From the NCBI RefSeq assembly GCF_000350225.1, contig NW_005179213.1, forward strand, positions 1 to 64,000: 64,000 nt of DNA, written 5' to 3'. Every line of letters begins with the position of its first letter. The first letter of the stretch is position 1. Below, one piece after another: positions 43,121-54,036 of this stretch. The notes beneath the pieces are model-generated. The model had not been told where the DNA came from and did no database searches. It saw nothing but the letters and a program-made list of their open reading frames with translations. A program made the position numbers and the translations under genes. Source of the DNA: Chondrus crispus (taxonomy: Eukaryota > Rhodophyta > Florideophyceae > Gigartinales > Gigartinaceae).

Positions 43121-45538
43121 ATGGTGAAGGCGGAAGATCTCGTCTTGAGGTACTTCCCTCCTTTTCGTTCCGCGTACTTTAGGAGTAAGGGAGTCCCAGA
43201 AGAAGGAAGCGTGGCCTATTCGGAAGTCTTGAAATGGATGAAGACGAGTGAGGCACTCCAAATGCAGGTCGTCATGGATTTGTTGGCTGGATGTGAAGTT
43301 GAAGAAAGTAATGCCAGCGGTATCGAGAAGCTGAAAACAAACTATATGGATCAGGCTTATCGCGTATGCTGCTCGCTGAGGCTTGAGTTCACCTTTGACA
43401 GTCGTGCGTGGGACTACTACACCCTCGTTCCTGAACAGTATCGCAAGTACTCGTTGCTGGTCTCCTCTTTCTTTACTGCTCATAAGAGAGCGCCAAAAGC
43501 AGGTAAGGAAGGGTTTCGTTCAGCTATTGCTACTCAGTTTGAGAGAATCTTCTTTCTCATATCTACGGTGCTTGCAGTTCAGGCAAGGTATGGGCCTAAG
43601 AAGACAGCAAGGGGAGGAAGTGCCAGTACCAGACCTCCACCCAAGAAGAAGCACAAGAAAGCAGCAGTCGAAGTCTTAGGCAGAGCCGTTTTGCCCTCTT
43701 TCACTGTCACTGAGGAAGTAGGCCAGCGCGTCGGGTTCGCCATTCAAAGCGTTATTCGAGCCTGGGACGTAATCGCGCATTCTGTTCACTTCCCATCAGC
43801 TGAGGTCATGGTGGCACCCTATATCTTGTTCAACGGCCAAACATTTACGTTTCATGTCATCAAGAGAATGGCAGAAGGTTTTGCGCCGTCTGTGCAGAGT
43901 CGTTGTCTGAAGCTTTCAATACAAGCGTCGTTGAGTTCTGATCAAGTCTACGCGGAAGCCTCCACTAGGGAAGAACGTCTGGACGCAAACTTTCGCGAAA
44001 TAGCTGAACTGTTTCTAGGAGACGTCAAATCAGTGGTGCTCTCTGATTCTCTGTACAGCGGGAAAGCGGGTGAGCAGATGGATGTGCTTCGCAAGTTTCA
44101 GTCCGATCCAGTCAACGAATCTCTTCCGCCGAGGTTCAGAGACGTCGAAGAAGCTTACGGGTCATCAATCAAGGGGTTCCTGCCTTCTCCAGGCAGCGCT
44201 GCAGCTCCTCCTTCGCTACCCACAATTGAACAAAGGATCATAAAGACCAGCCGATGTGGACTACTCTCCAACGATGACTCAAGCCGGGGTCCCACAGAAG
44301 TTCACCCCGTTGCTCAAGAAACTTCACATTCTAAACGTGTAGAAGTGTTCCTGGATGTGAAAGAATGCAATGGAGCGGAGAACTGCGAATGTTTCCTGGC
44401 TTGCGAAAGACTTCAAAGTGAAATGATGAAGTATGTACGAGTCTATGAATGTTCCTTCGAGGATCTCCAAGAAATGGACGATTCTCTCTCACCATATGGA
44501 GGGTATGAGGGAGAAGTGCAGCTGCTGTTAACGGATCCTCCCTTCAATCACCGTCGAGAAAACGCACAGCCGAACTCAGAGCATGACTTCCTGAGCCAGA
44601 ATCAGATGGAGCAAGTTGCACAGTGCGCGAGCACATGACTCCGTGATGGCGGTCACGCTTTCATTTTTTGTTCTCCTGTACAGTTTCAGGACTGGTTCAA
44701 AGTGCTCCAGAGCGTAACAGAAGAGAATGAGGTAGTGTTCAACGTTGATCCATCTCCTGTGGTCATGATTAAGGAGCCTGGTCATTACTTTGGTGATGCT
44801 GGGAAGAAGACTACTGCCCTGCACTCTCTTTCCATGTGGGCTATTTATGCTACAAAGCGCTGCTTGAGCAATACAGAATCCTTTGAACTGGTCGACTACT
44901 CCAGTCATGGGCATAATACTTCTCGGTATCCAGGCTGGACAAACGTCATTGATGGTGTTACAAGGCTTCTCCCAGGTGAGCAGCTTCGTGCAAAATCTGC
45001 AAGTGATCCTACTCGATCACGAGTAGTTCGTCCCGAGCAGAAAAGGCGTTCATTGCTGAAGGAGATCATCTGTAGGTTCTCCCTTCCGGGAACTCCAGTA
45101 CTGGATCTGTTCGGCGGGACTTACTCGAGTGGCTCGGCCTGTATCACTCTACCGGAGCACCGGAAGTTTTTGGGTTGCGAGCTTAATGGAGATGTACACA
45201 GGACGGCCAAGAAAGCTCTCGTTGAATCATTTGCCGCTGCTCTACTGCACAAGGACTACGATGTGACTTCAACATCAGAACAAGTTCTAAGCCATGCAAG
45301 ACTCGTCGTCTCCCATTCTCGTTATATACAAAGGGACCCTGGTTGGGAGGCTCCAGTTGGTTTCCCAGGCTTTCAGCCATTGCCAGTCTACGTTATACGA
45401 TTCATATATGCTCTTTGGGGCGTCCCGAACTTCGAACTGAGATATGGGAAAGTACCGGTCTCTTCCTGGCCCAAATCTATGAAGGGATCGCTCTGTAGTA
45501 CTCGCAGCGATGTTCTTCTGGCTCTGGCTCTAGACTGA
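43121..45538 (+). pseudogene. Beta-class DNA N6/N4 amino-methyltransferase with long N-terminal domain, one in-frame TGA
   Basis: One frame of 805 codons from ATG 43121, broken only by TGA at codon 506 (44636-44638, context TGA CTC). The first 470 residues are unfamiliar and hold a Lys-rich patch (PPPKKKHKKA). Motif IV, LLLTDPPFN, is at 44525-44548, then past the stop comes LRDGGHAFIFCSPVQFQDW, typical of the strand after motif IV, and near the end the SAM site VLDLFGGTYSSGSA (45098-45139) with HRKFLGCEL. The order IV then I is that of beta-class enzymes such as CcrM/HinfI, which methylate adenine N6 or cytosine N4 in DNA. Both catalytic and SAM motifs are conserved. The SET domain follows 10 bases later in another frame. 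Confidence 0.8.
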
Positions 45539-45548
45539 TCCCATTTGG

Positions 45549-46052
45549 GTGTGTTTGTTCAGAAGTCCACGATCCAGCACCATGCTGCATGACTTATTCG
45601 CCTCGAGAAATTTTGTTAAGAATGAAATGGTCGGATACTACTACGGAACTCTCGTATACGACGAAATAAGCTCTCGCTCGCAGCGAACTAAGAGTTACGG
45701 TGAAGATGGTATCCTCGGTGCAACTGTCAAGGATTTCACGACATTCGGCTTGCAGATACCGTTAAATAATGGTGGTCTTACCGGGGAACGCGAAACGGTT
45801 CAGGAGGTATACGTCGTTGCCAAGGGGTTTTGCGCTTGCTCAAAGATCAACGACCCGAAGTATGAATTGGGAGACAAGGAAAAGGAGATGGCCGAAGCAG
45901 TATTAATCGCACCAAGGGAACCGCATGTAGCCTTTGCTACAACTCGGGTGACTTCAGTCAATGACCTCAACTCGCATATGGTGATCGAGGTGGTGGCAAC
46001 TAGAGATATTGCTCCCGGAGAAGAGCTTTTTGTTTCTTACAACAATAGTTAG
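45549..46052 (+). CDS. SET-domain protein or C-terminal SET exon
   Basis: The frame contains DLFASRNFVKNEMVGYYYGT (the GLFA...G..v..Y.G start of SET domains), FCACSKINDPKY in the place of the N-H-S-C-x-P-N motif, and EVVATRDIAPGEELFVSYNN, the classical C-terminal SET signature. SET domains methylate lysine on histones or other proteins. There is no ATG-led N-terminal domain, and the frame starts right after the methyltransferase stop, so it is probably the C-terminus of the same protein through a splice (a TTTGTTCAG acceptor lies at about 45557-45565) or a frameshift. As a separate short gene it would be a bare SET domain. Confidence 0.7.
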   Translation: MCLFRSPRSSTMLHDLFASRNFVKNEMVGYYYGTLVYDEISSRSQRTKSYGEDGILGATVKDFTTFGLQIPLNNGGLTGERETVQEVYVVAKGFCACSKINDPKYELGDKEKEMAEAVLIAPREPHVAFATTRVTSVNDLNSHMVIEVVATRDIAPGEELFVSYNNS

Positions 46053-46118
46053 AAGCAGAGTTGCTGTGCATAAACCTTTACTCATAGATACAATACACAA
46101 CTGAATGTTTAAAGGTGG

Positions 46119-49100
46119 CTACGATCGGTTTCTCTTAAACACATCAAGTCTGTACGCACTTCGCGGAGGATATCCCTCGTATCGGCCATATATCTGATAA
46201 AAACCACCTTCCTGCAGGATCGGTCTGTGTCGAACAAGGCGAGTTTCATCCCCCGCAGAGCAGGAACTTACATCTGCGGCCTCACGGGCACAATCATGCA
46301 GAGCCATGGCCCTCCGGACATTATTGTGGAGCGGAATCAGAATTCTCCCTGGGCTTGCCGTCTCAACCGTGAACAAACCGGGTGAAATTCTCTTGCAAGG
46401 CACAACCAGGGCATATAACCCCGTACGATGCTTCTGAGACGACCTGGAACCGTTCATGGTATTTTTTGTCTTAACCACGAAGATTGCAGATATCATCGAG
46501 AAAGCTCGACGTGCATCACTTGATCCCACTACAGGGGCAGTGTCTACAGTGAAATCATCCAATCTCAATAGCTCTTCTTCGGAATTACAGGTAATGCTTT
46601 GTATAACATCACCAGGACCCACTCTTACGATAGTTCTCTTCAGTATGTCAGTCTTTCCATATGTTACGACCCACCGTGCCTCCCTGCACTCCGTAATCAG
46701 GCACTCATTTCCTTCAACATTCGAGGTGATGTTCGTATCAAGATCTACGTATGTTTGCAGAAAGTCCCTAGCATCCTTGTGACACTCGTTCGTTTTTAAG
46801 GCTTTCTCGATACAATTCGACGGCTCCCAAGACTTACTTGAATATATTAAAGAGGACATCGCTTTCCTTCTAGTCCTTAAAACGTGTAAAACGGGTTCTG
46901 GGAATGCTGCTTGAAGCTGATTCCTTAGGCTTCCATGTATTGGGGAGCACCATTCGGGACGACCAAATAGGCGGAGCACTGATCTGCAAGTTTCATTCGT
47001 CCAGTCGGAGCTACTCTTGTCGACGTCTTGCAACTCAATACCAAAGCGATTAGCCCAATCGTTTGCAATCGCATGCTCCATTGCTTGGAGTTGTGAGTTC
47101 TTGTAGTTGGACTTCAGTATTCCGCGCTTCATGTCTTGATGAGCCTTTTCCAGCACAAGTTCTTGTATAAACTGTACACTTCCAAACGCCGGTAACGTGA
47201 ATGTGTAGAACTCCAATAGCCGATGTACATTAGGCTTGTCCAACGCTTGCTTCTCCTTCTGGGAGCTCTGACAAAGGGCTGCTAGTTTCTCAACATACCC
47301 AATTGAACGTTTCTTGAGCGATTGAAGGCGTTGCATTCCGCCTGATCGATTGTAGTCATGCACAGCATTCGGTCCGTCGATGCATGCAGCCGGATGAAAC
47401 TGAGTTCGAGAGACAAGTTCCTGGAAGTCCTGTAACAAATCGAGACATTGACTCACAAGTTCGTCTTCAGGCTTTCCTGTCCCATTAGCAGTACAGTACA
47501 ACTTCCAGGCACTCTTGAATGCTTGAGGTGCGATAAGGAGGAAAGAGTACATCGCCGAGATGCTCATGCTGTATACTTCCATTCTCTCGATATTCATGAG
47601 ACGGTTCTGGTAAACTAGGCCTCCTAAAGCCAGGTTTTCCTTAGCAAACTTCTCCGCATCTCTTCTCACTTGTACCGGTACGTGCCTCAATGTACAATTG
47701 ATAACATCCTGAGCCAAGCCAAGAAATAAATAATCCGGAGCAACAATGCAGGACCGATAAGCATCAAATATAGCAGGAACTACAAGTATGCCTTCCGAAG
47801 AACGAGGAACTAGATCGCGTACTTCTTTGAGAGATATGCTCAGTTGATGTAACGCATTGAGGCTAGCTTCAAAATCTTCCGGACTCTCCATACCTAAACC
47901 TCTTAGTTCCTCCTTGGATATTCTCGTGTTACGGAAAACTTGAAGTCTCTCTTCATTGCGACAGAAAGCTGGATGATCACTAAGAACATCTGTCCTGTAC
48001 CCGTAGGCAGAACCGCCTCTGCCCGACTTGTCGTATCTTGCGAAGTAGCGTAAGTGACATGGTACATTCGACGTGTGGCCGAGAACGTCAATTGTCTCCG
48101 ATATCGCAAGGTAGTCTGCAATGAACCCAACACAATCCAGGAACACAACGATTTCTTTCCCATCTGAATCCTTAGTTACAAAACCTTCCACACTGCCTTT
48201 CAAAATGTCTCCAATAAATGAAGACAGCACTTCATTCGTAGATACACCAGGTGGAGTCAAACTTAGCCTTCTTAAAGCCCCAATCGATGTTCCTTCATCT
48301 GGGAATATACCCAGAGGCATCATATAGCAACCCCTCATACTTCCATTCTTCCCAACATGGGGAGTGAAGCCGTCTGAGTACAGGAAGAACCTGTAAACAA
48401 ATTACTTCCGGCTATCCGACAGACGACCTTCCGGAGGTGCTCGATTCCCATTCCGTTCTTCCTCGATCCCAACAAACAAGTGATCGGCTTCTGCAACCAC
48501 TTCATGTACTAGCCCACGAATGAATTCTTTTCCGTGCGACCAGTTATCAGCTCTTTCCCCAGAACGGAGGAAGACTATACTAATACGGAAATCACAGTTC
48601 ATTCCTAAGCTTGTTCTGTTCCATGCTCTGAACACCACGTATGCAATCTGCGATGAATCATTATCTCTTGTAAGCACGGAAACGGGTTCAACCCGAACTA
48701 CGAGGTCTCCCACCCGAAAAGGGACGCTCTCCACATTACGAAGCATCTTCTTACTTCGTTTCTTCTTCTTCATCTTCAAACCTCTTGAGATCTCTTCAGG
48801 CCCATCTTCAGCGCTGTCTGCTTCAGAGTCCAAGTCTTTGTCTAGTAATGTTGCAACAAACATAGAATGGACTCTTCCACAAAACGAAATGACGCCTTCG
48901 TCTTCATCTGTTTCACCCTCAAGGCCACTTTGGCGAACACTTCTACGTATCGATGGAGAATCCTTTGCTTTGACTTCAAGCAAAAGTCCTTCCGCGATCG
49001 CCGATGAACCTCCCGATGTGTTGCGGATTCTAAAACGTTCGATAATATCGCTCCTACACTTCACAATCGGTGCATCTTCTATAGTTCGGAAACATGGGAA

Positions 49101-49850
49101 GGGGCCGCCATCCGATTGGACAATTGCATCTTCTTGGTTCTCTCTTCGAATTCCGAGAAGCTTCTGCACAGAATGAGTAGCCAGATCCACCTTAGCCCAC
49201 TCGCTTGGTTTCACTATCATCACAGGAGCTCTCTCGTCTGACTGGAACGTTCCAATGCCCGACTTAGCACCACTCTTGCGAAAGTCTACTGGAAAAGTTC
49301 GAATCCCGGTCTTAACAAATGCATGTGTGCGAGCAGAAGGACGAATGCTTTTCTTAATTGTGGATGTGCTGGGAAGAGTTGCATCCTCAGACAACCAGTT
49401 CAAGAAAACAGAAAACATGTCGTAGGCTTCTTCCGAGAACCGCTTCGTTCCGGTCATAGCTAGTAGAGATGTAACCGCACTCCATTTCAGCGGAAGCAGC
49501 CGTGTATCTCTCACTGCACTTTCGGGCCCGTGCACCGCCTCGGTGTCTTCGACGTCTTGCACAGCACTAATGATTTCTTCACCTGTCTCTTCGAAATTGA
49601 CCAGAGCTCTATCTCCTGACGAGCTAGGAGACATTACTCTCCCACAATTCTCAACCCCATCCTGTAGCCGGGAAGCATAAGCCTCGTGCAAGTGACCCTT
49701 TGTTCCAGCCTCATATGTTTCTGAAGTGAGGGCTTCATCCCTTTGCGCACTCGAACGAGGAGTTGGCATCTGGAAAAATGGGTCGTCGTTTCTAGAAGAA
49801 CGAGCATCCCTGCGTTGAACAAGGTTACTACTCCATCGCTTCCGCTTCAT
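46119..49850 (-). pseudogene. Large DDE/Tnp2-like transposase, one in-frame TAA
   Basis: Frame of 1244 codons from ATG 49850-49848, interrupted once by TAA at codon 483 (48404-48402), exactly where the paralogue at 1-1620 has Tyr (RKYVVYRMF versus RK*FVYRFF). The N-terminal 480 residues are basic at first and share many blocks with copy 2. After the stop come LYSDGFTPHVGKNGSM, GCYMMPLGI, VVFLDCVGFIADYLAISETI and VAPDYLFLGLAQDVINC, a layout like the Tnp2/Plavaka/KDZ group, in which a Cys/His region follows the first acidic block. Catalytic residues are not assigned with certainty. It lies next to the right end, transcribed inward. Confidence 0.75.
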
Positions 49851-51346
49851 TTGAGTCCCTTTTCTTGCGACTTGAAAAAGCAGCTGCTTTTAAAGAATGT
49901 GTCTGTTCTGAGGCTTTCGTTGGCCAGAACATACACAGCCGGTGGAGAATACGCACCTAGAACGATAAGAGGAAGCAAAAGGTTCCATAAAGGCGAAGAC
50001 ATGGTGTCTGTTTCTATTCGTCTGGTAATAACGTTACACGGATGTGTACACGTTTCATCCCGACCGTTTCAGATGAATTTGATCATTTTCACGCACGAAA
50101 GGGCTCCCAAATTTGGGATCCCTTTCGAATAAGATCTGAATGCTGGCAAAATTGCGCCGTGGAAAAATAACGTCAATTCACATATGAGCCTTTGAGGGCG
50201 GGGTTTAGCGCGGCCAGGGATACGAACACTTCGGATCAGATTCGGACATGATTGCGCTCTCAAGTGAGTTCCAAATGTCTAGTTTCACATGTCCAGCCCC
50301 ATCTCATAAGGCCTCCGCCGTCTGTGCCAGTCCCCACTCAGATCCTCCACCAGGTAAGTACGGGCTTTCCTCGCTCCCCTTCTCAAACTACCAGATTACT
50401 AACCGGTTTGCTCTTCGTTTCCATTCATTTTCAATGATCAGAGCGCGCGCGTTGATTACGTAGTCGAGTGCAGGTGAGCCATTCACAGTGACTCCTAACG
50501 AGCGTGCTTCTGTAGCAACAGGTACCAACCCAACCGCTATCTTCTCACGCATATCACTGAGCTTGTCAACGTACGGATCATGGTCGTGCTCTCCTCTAGA
50601 ACGCCATCTGAAAGTAAGTTACTCACTGAGTCTGTCTACAGTCCTGAGCGCGATATCGGCAACAACCAGTACTAACCAAAGCGGTGTCCGTGTTCCTAAG
50701 TCCTCTCACTTCGTTCTACTGACTTTGCGATGATGATAGTCTCAAAGAAGGTAGTTAATAGTAAGTACATTTAGCTGAAGTACGATATGTATAATGCCCC
50801 CTTCGAGTAGCTCAAAATAAATGGCAACCTCACTGCAGGTGCAGTGGGCTGCAATGCAGCTCACTGCACCGGCAGTGACGACCCCCATATTCCGTGCGAT
50901 ATGCCACCCTATGAGCACTGTACATGGATACCCAGATTCCGCCCAGGGGCAGCATGGGACCATACCATTTCTCGCCCGTGGGCACAGATGTAGGCCCAAT
51001 TGCACTACCCAGTACTGCCATACCAGGCAGCATCTTGTAGTCCAATACACTGCCCAGACGGGACGCTATGGGAGCGAAATTTAGGATTATATATCCGCCC
51101 GCAGGCGAATTATCATTGTACGTAAAAGCACCTGTGGGCGCCACACATAGTATACGCATTACAGCCCGTGGGCGTATTCTAGTCCAATCAAACAACGCCC
51201 ACGGGCGGGAAAAGGGATTAACAAAAGATCGCCCAGAGGCACATGTTATGTGCTAGATTTTGCGACATTGTGGGTGATTTTTTTAGTCAAATGTTTTGAG
51301 GCCGTGGGCAGAAAAAATCAAACGCAAAAATTGCCCGAAATTAGCC
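49851..51346. repeat. Right subterminal region with repeated GCCCNNNGGC words
   Basis: Exact GCCCNNNGGC decamers occur at 50941, 50974, 51097, 51164, 51197 and 51231, with near matches at 51131 and 51301, all within the last 430 bases before the terminal repeat. Such clusters near transposon ends usually bind the transposase. No gene is supported in 49851-50940; a TGCAGTGGGCTGCA-type palindromic patch lies at about 50833-50880. Confidence 0.65.
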
Positions 51347-51365
51347 ATTTTGACCTTCCTGTGTA
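51347..51365 (-). repeat. Right terminal inverted repeat
   Basis: ATTTTGACCTTCCTGTGTA, the exact reverse complement of 34702-34720. The last bases also begin a 10-bp inverted pair, ACAGTGCAAT (51365-51374) and ATTGCACTGT (51396-51405), which belongs to the flank. Confidence 0.85.
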
Positions 51366-51405
51366 CAGTGCAATTTGAGATTTTTAGCATATTTTATTGC
51401 ACTGT

Positions 51406-52124
51406 GAAAGCGAATTGTTGCCGCTGTTGGCCACAAAACTTCCTATTGGTGGCACTTGGAGTGCACCCAGAGGACGGCATGAGTGTATGATAGTCCTGCA
51501 CTCATACCGCCCTCCGAAAATGCTATGTAACCTGGAGTGCGAGGTGAGTGCACTGTGCATTGCATGCTGCATCGCATTTCGTAGTGCACTCACTCTGCAC
51601 GCAACTTGCGTCCAAGTCCATAGTTTACATGGAGGTTGGAGGCGAGGGGGTGGAATTTGGAGCTCGGTTGTCAACTTAGTATTCGTTGAGACGAGAAGAT
51701 GGTGGGCAAGTCACGTGCAGCAAAGCAATACCACTTTGCTGCTTGCGCTTCTTGCGCTGGTTGATGGGTTGCGTAGAGGGCTAGAGGTCAGAGGAAGCCA
51801 TGCGTTTCAAGTGCGTAAACTGACTCGTAAACTAACATTGACAGGGCCCCTTCCCCGGGCAGTTGACGGAAGCTGTGCCAAGGCGGTGGCAGATTTGATG
51901 AAGTGAGAAGTATCCGATTATGACTTTCAAGTAACTTATGCGCAACGTGGTCGTCAACGACAGAGAAGACAGCGCGAGCTCGAGCCTCGCATCAACCTGG
52001 TCTTCCGCCTTGGTGCTGACGCCAATCTTTATGCGCGCATGCAATAACTACCGTAAATAAGCTTCCATACGTATTTCCGGCACGCAACACCTTCGAGCGT
52101 ATCGCTAAACGTACTCCCGCGACA
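51406..52124. other. Flank of the element, no supported gene
   Basis: GTGCACTC/GTGCATTGCATGC words recur near 51450-51600. ORFs here have no recognisable motif, and the missing half of the gypsy relic is not evident. Confidence 0.45.
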
Positions 52125-52943
52125 TTGCAAACACTGATCCACCCCACCTCCACTCAGTCATGTGATTCCATTGGATTCACTACGACGGCACTGAAGAAAG
52201 CGAATGGCAGTCTGTTGGACACCCTTGAGCTGCCTCCTTCTGCTGCGATTGGACAAGATGGGAGGATCTACTTTGGTACTCTGGGTGGCACCGTCCAATT
52301 GTTGGAGTACGACGTGGATACTCTTAAGATGACATCACAATGCCACTCTAAAGTATTGAAAGATTCTAAGTACACAAAAAACAGTATTCCTGCTGTCCGG
52401 GATATTCTCGCCATAACATTCGATCCGCGTGACAAGGAGATGAAACCATACGCCTCGACAATTACGATATTCTGGAATGAGCGGGAACGTGTAGATCGGA
52501 GCATCAAGGACATATGTTCGAATGAAGCCGTTGGCCGTTTGAAGCCGGGCACTGATCCAACAGACTCAGACGTCTGCTTGGTGTACGACAAGCGAATCGT
52601 CAGTGGCATTCCTGTCTCGAATCATGACCACTCAGTGAACGGATTAGTGTTTAGCCAGGACGGCGATTTTCTGATTACCGTTGGTGGAAACACGAACATG
52701 GGGTTTCCGGGTTACAAGCTTGGCGGATACTGAGAATCGGAGTACTCTGCTGCCGTTTTCATAGCTCGACTGTCGAAGCCCAGCTTTGATGGGGAGATAA
52801 AATTTCGGTTCCCTACCGAACCGCGCAAGCCCAAGATGATTTCTGGAGATGTGGATTTGTACGCGACTGGGTTGCGGAATTCGTTCTCAATCACCATGAC
52901 AGGGAAACTGCAAATTTACGCAACGGAAAATGGACCGGTTTGA
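52125..52943 (+). pseudogene. Glucose/sorbosone dehydrogenase-like beta-propeller fragment
   Basis: The frame shows beta-propeller features of soluble quinoprotein sugar dehydrogenase-like proteins: LPPSAAIGQDGRIYFGTLGG, VNGLVFSQDGDFLITVGGNT, FIARLSKPSFDG, VDLYATGLRNSFSITM and IYATENGP, the last resembling the YATDNGPN motif. A TGA at 52731-52733 replaces the expected Trp of GGYWES, and a second TGA at 52941-52943 follows ENGPV, after which GFGDLA still matches the family for a few residues. No frameshift is needed. The C-terminal half of the family is missing and is replaced by the GC-rich segment that follows. Confidence 0.7.
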
Positions 52944-53339
52944 GGTTTTGGAGACCTCGCTGCCGGGCTCCCCGCCGCACACTTCGACGCCCTGCTCCCC
53001 CTCCTCCGCGTGTACGTGCGTGGCCGCCGCGGCCGCGCCGCCCGCGTCATCCACGGCGACCCCGTCCCCACCAACGTTCTCGCCCGCGTTCACGGCGGCA
53101 TCGCCCTCATCGACATGCGCGGCGCACAGGAACATGCCCTCTCGCTCGCCGGAGACGCCGTGTACGACGTCGCAATAGTCGTGCAGAGCCTCTCCGGATA
53201 CGACCACATCCTTGCCCCCGTCCCCGTCGACGCTTTTGTCGAGGCCAGGTGGAGGAGGGCGCAGGGCGTCGTCAGGGGGTATGTGGAAGATTCGTACGGC
53301 GTGGATTGGGGAGACGTCGTGCTGGTTTTGTGTAGCTAG
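52944..53339 (+). pseudogene. GC-rich APH-kinase-like fragment fused in frame to the preceding relic
   Basis: In the same frame as the dehydrogenase relic, the text changes to AAHFDALLPLL, then RVIHGDPVPTNVLARV (the HGDxxxxN catalytic loop of aminoglycoside/choline-type phosphotransferases), GGIALIDMRGAQ (metal-binding Asp), and GDAVYDVAIVVQSLSGYD. Such kinases phosphorylate small molecules or sugars. The N-lobe with ATP-binding Lys is absent. Base composition jumps to very GC-rich at about 52960, so this is a junction between two different sources. Confidence 0.6.
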
Positions 53340-54036
53340 TTCACGAGCTTGATCCCGTTGCATGAGGGCGCACGGAATAAGAGATTGTTCCCGAGCGTTG
53401 CGCGGAGACTGCTGGAGTGCGTGCTGTGTGGGAGGACGGGGAAGGAAGACGTTGTTAAGGAGGTTGCCGGAGTGCTGAGGGAGGGCGTTTGTCGAGTAGA
53501 TAGTGGAGAGTCTTGCTGCTAAAGTGGGTAGCCACCCGCATTCGTAAAAGTCCTTCTGCAATGAATGAAACAGAAAGCTTGCGGGCACTGGGGTAATTTG
53601 TTAGTGCCCGCGCATCTTGCATGTGTTCATGACATTTGGCTAGAATGCGTAGGCAGAGGAACCGCTCACGAAGGCACGCTGCTTAGTTGGGAGACGTGAT
53701 CGGGTCGGACATGCGTAGACGTATCCGAGCTGTCCTGTCTTCAAACGTCCTTTTGCGCTTCTCAAATTTCGCCCGTTTTTGATTTTTTTTGGATGGATCA
53801 AGAGACACAGACTCCCTTTGGGAACCCCCGTCCTCTCAAACCGCAACAGTCACGGCTCCCGTCTCCCACCCCCTCACGCCATGCCAGAACAGGCAGCTGT
53901 CCCCGACCAAGAAGCCTCGCCGCCCGATGCAGCGGAGCAGGGCAACGTTGAGCAATCGACTGCGACCGAAAGCCTCGTTGCATAAGAACCACCGCATGTC
54001 CACGCGGATACGTCCGAGGAACCCGCGATCACTCCC
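53340..54036. other. No supported gene
   Basis: Short ORFs in GC-rich DNA; 53789-54000 is open in several frames but shows no motif. Confidence 0.4.

Larger units (their letters stand above)
34702..51365. mobile_element. 16.7-kb inverted-repeat element carrying DNA/chromatin modification genes
   Basis: The ends are TACACAGGAAGGTCAAAAT (34702-34720) and its exact reverse complement (51347-51365). The outermost TA on each side may be a TA target duplication, leaving 17-bp repeats. Between them lie, left to right, gene A (+), BC (-), D (-), E (-), a methyltransferase (+), a SET domain (+) and the transposase (-). Subterminal GC-rich words cluster at the right end. A second copy of the transposase with a matching right end lies at 1-5101, in the same orientation, which shows that this is a repeated element and not a chance gene cluster. 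It interrupts a gypsy relic at the left. Almost every gene carries a single in-frame stop. No polymerase or capsid gene is seen. Confidence 0.82.

Noticed and set aside
48402..48416. A 15-base intron GTAATTTGTTTACAG removing the transposase stop
   Set aside because: Too short for a spliceosomal intron, and the paralogue has coding sequence (YVVYR) at the same place.
34702..51365. Integrated virus or virophage-like element (Maverick/Polinton, giant-virus island)
   Set aside because: No DNA polymerase, capsid, packaging ATPase or retroviral integrase is seen; the transposase and terminal repeats suit a DNA transposon.
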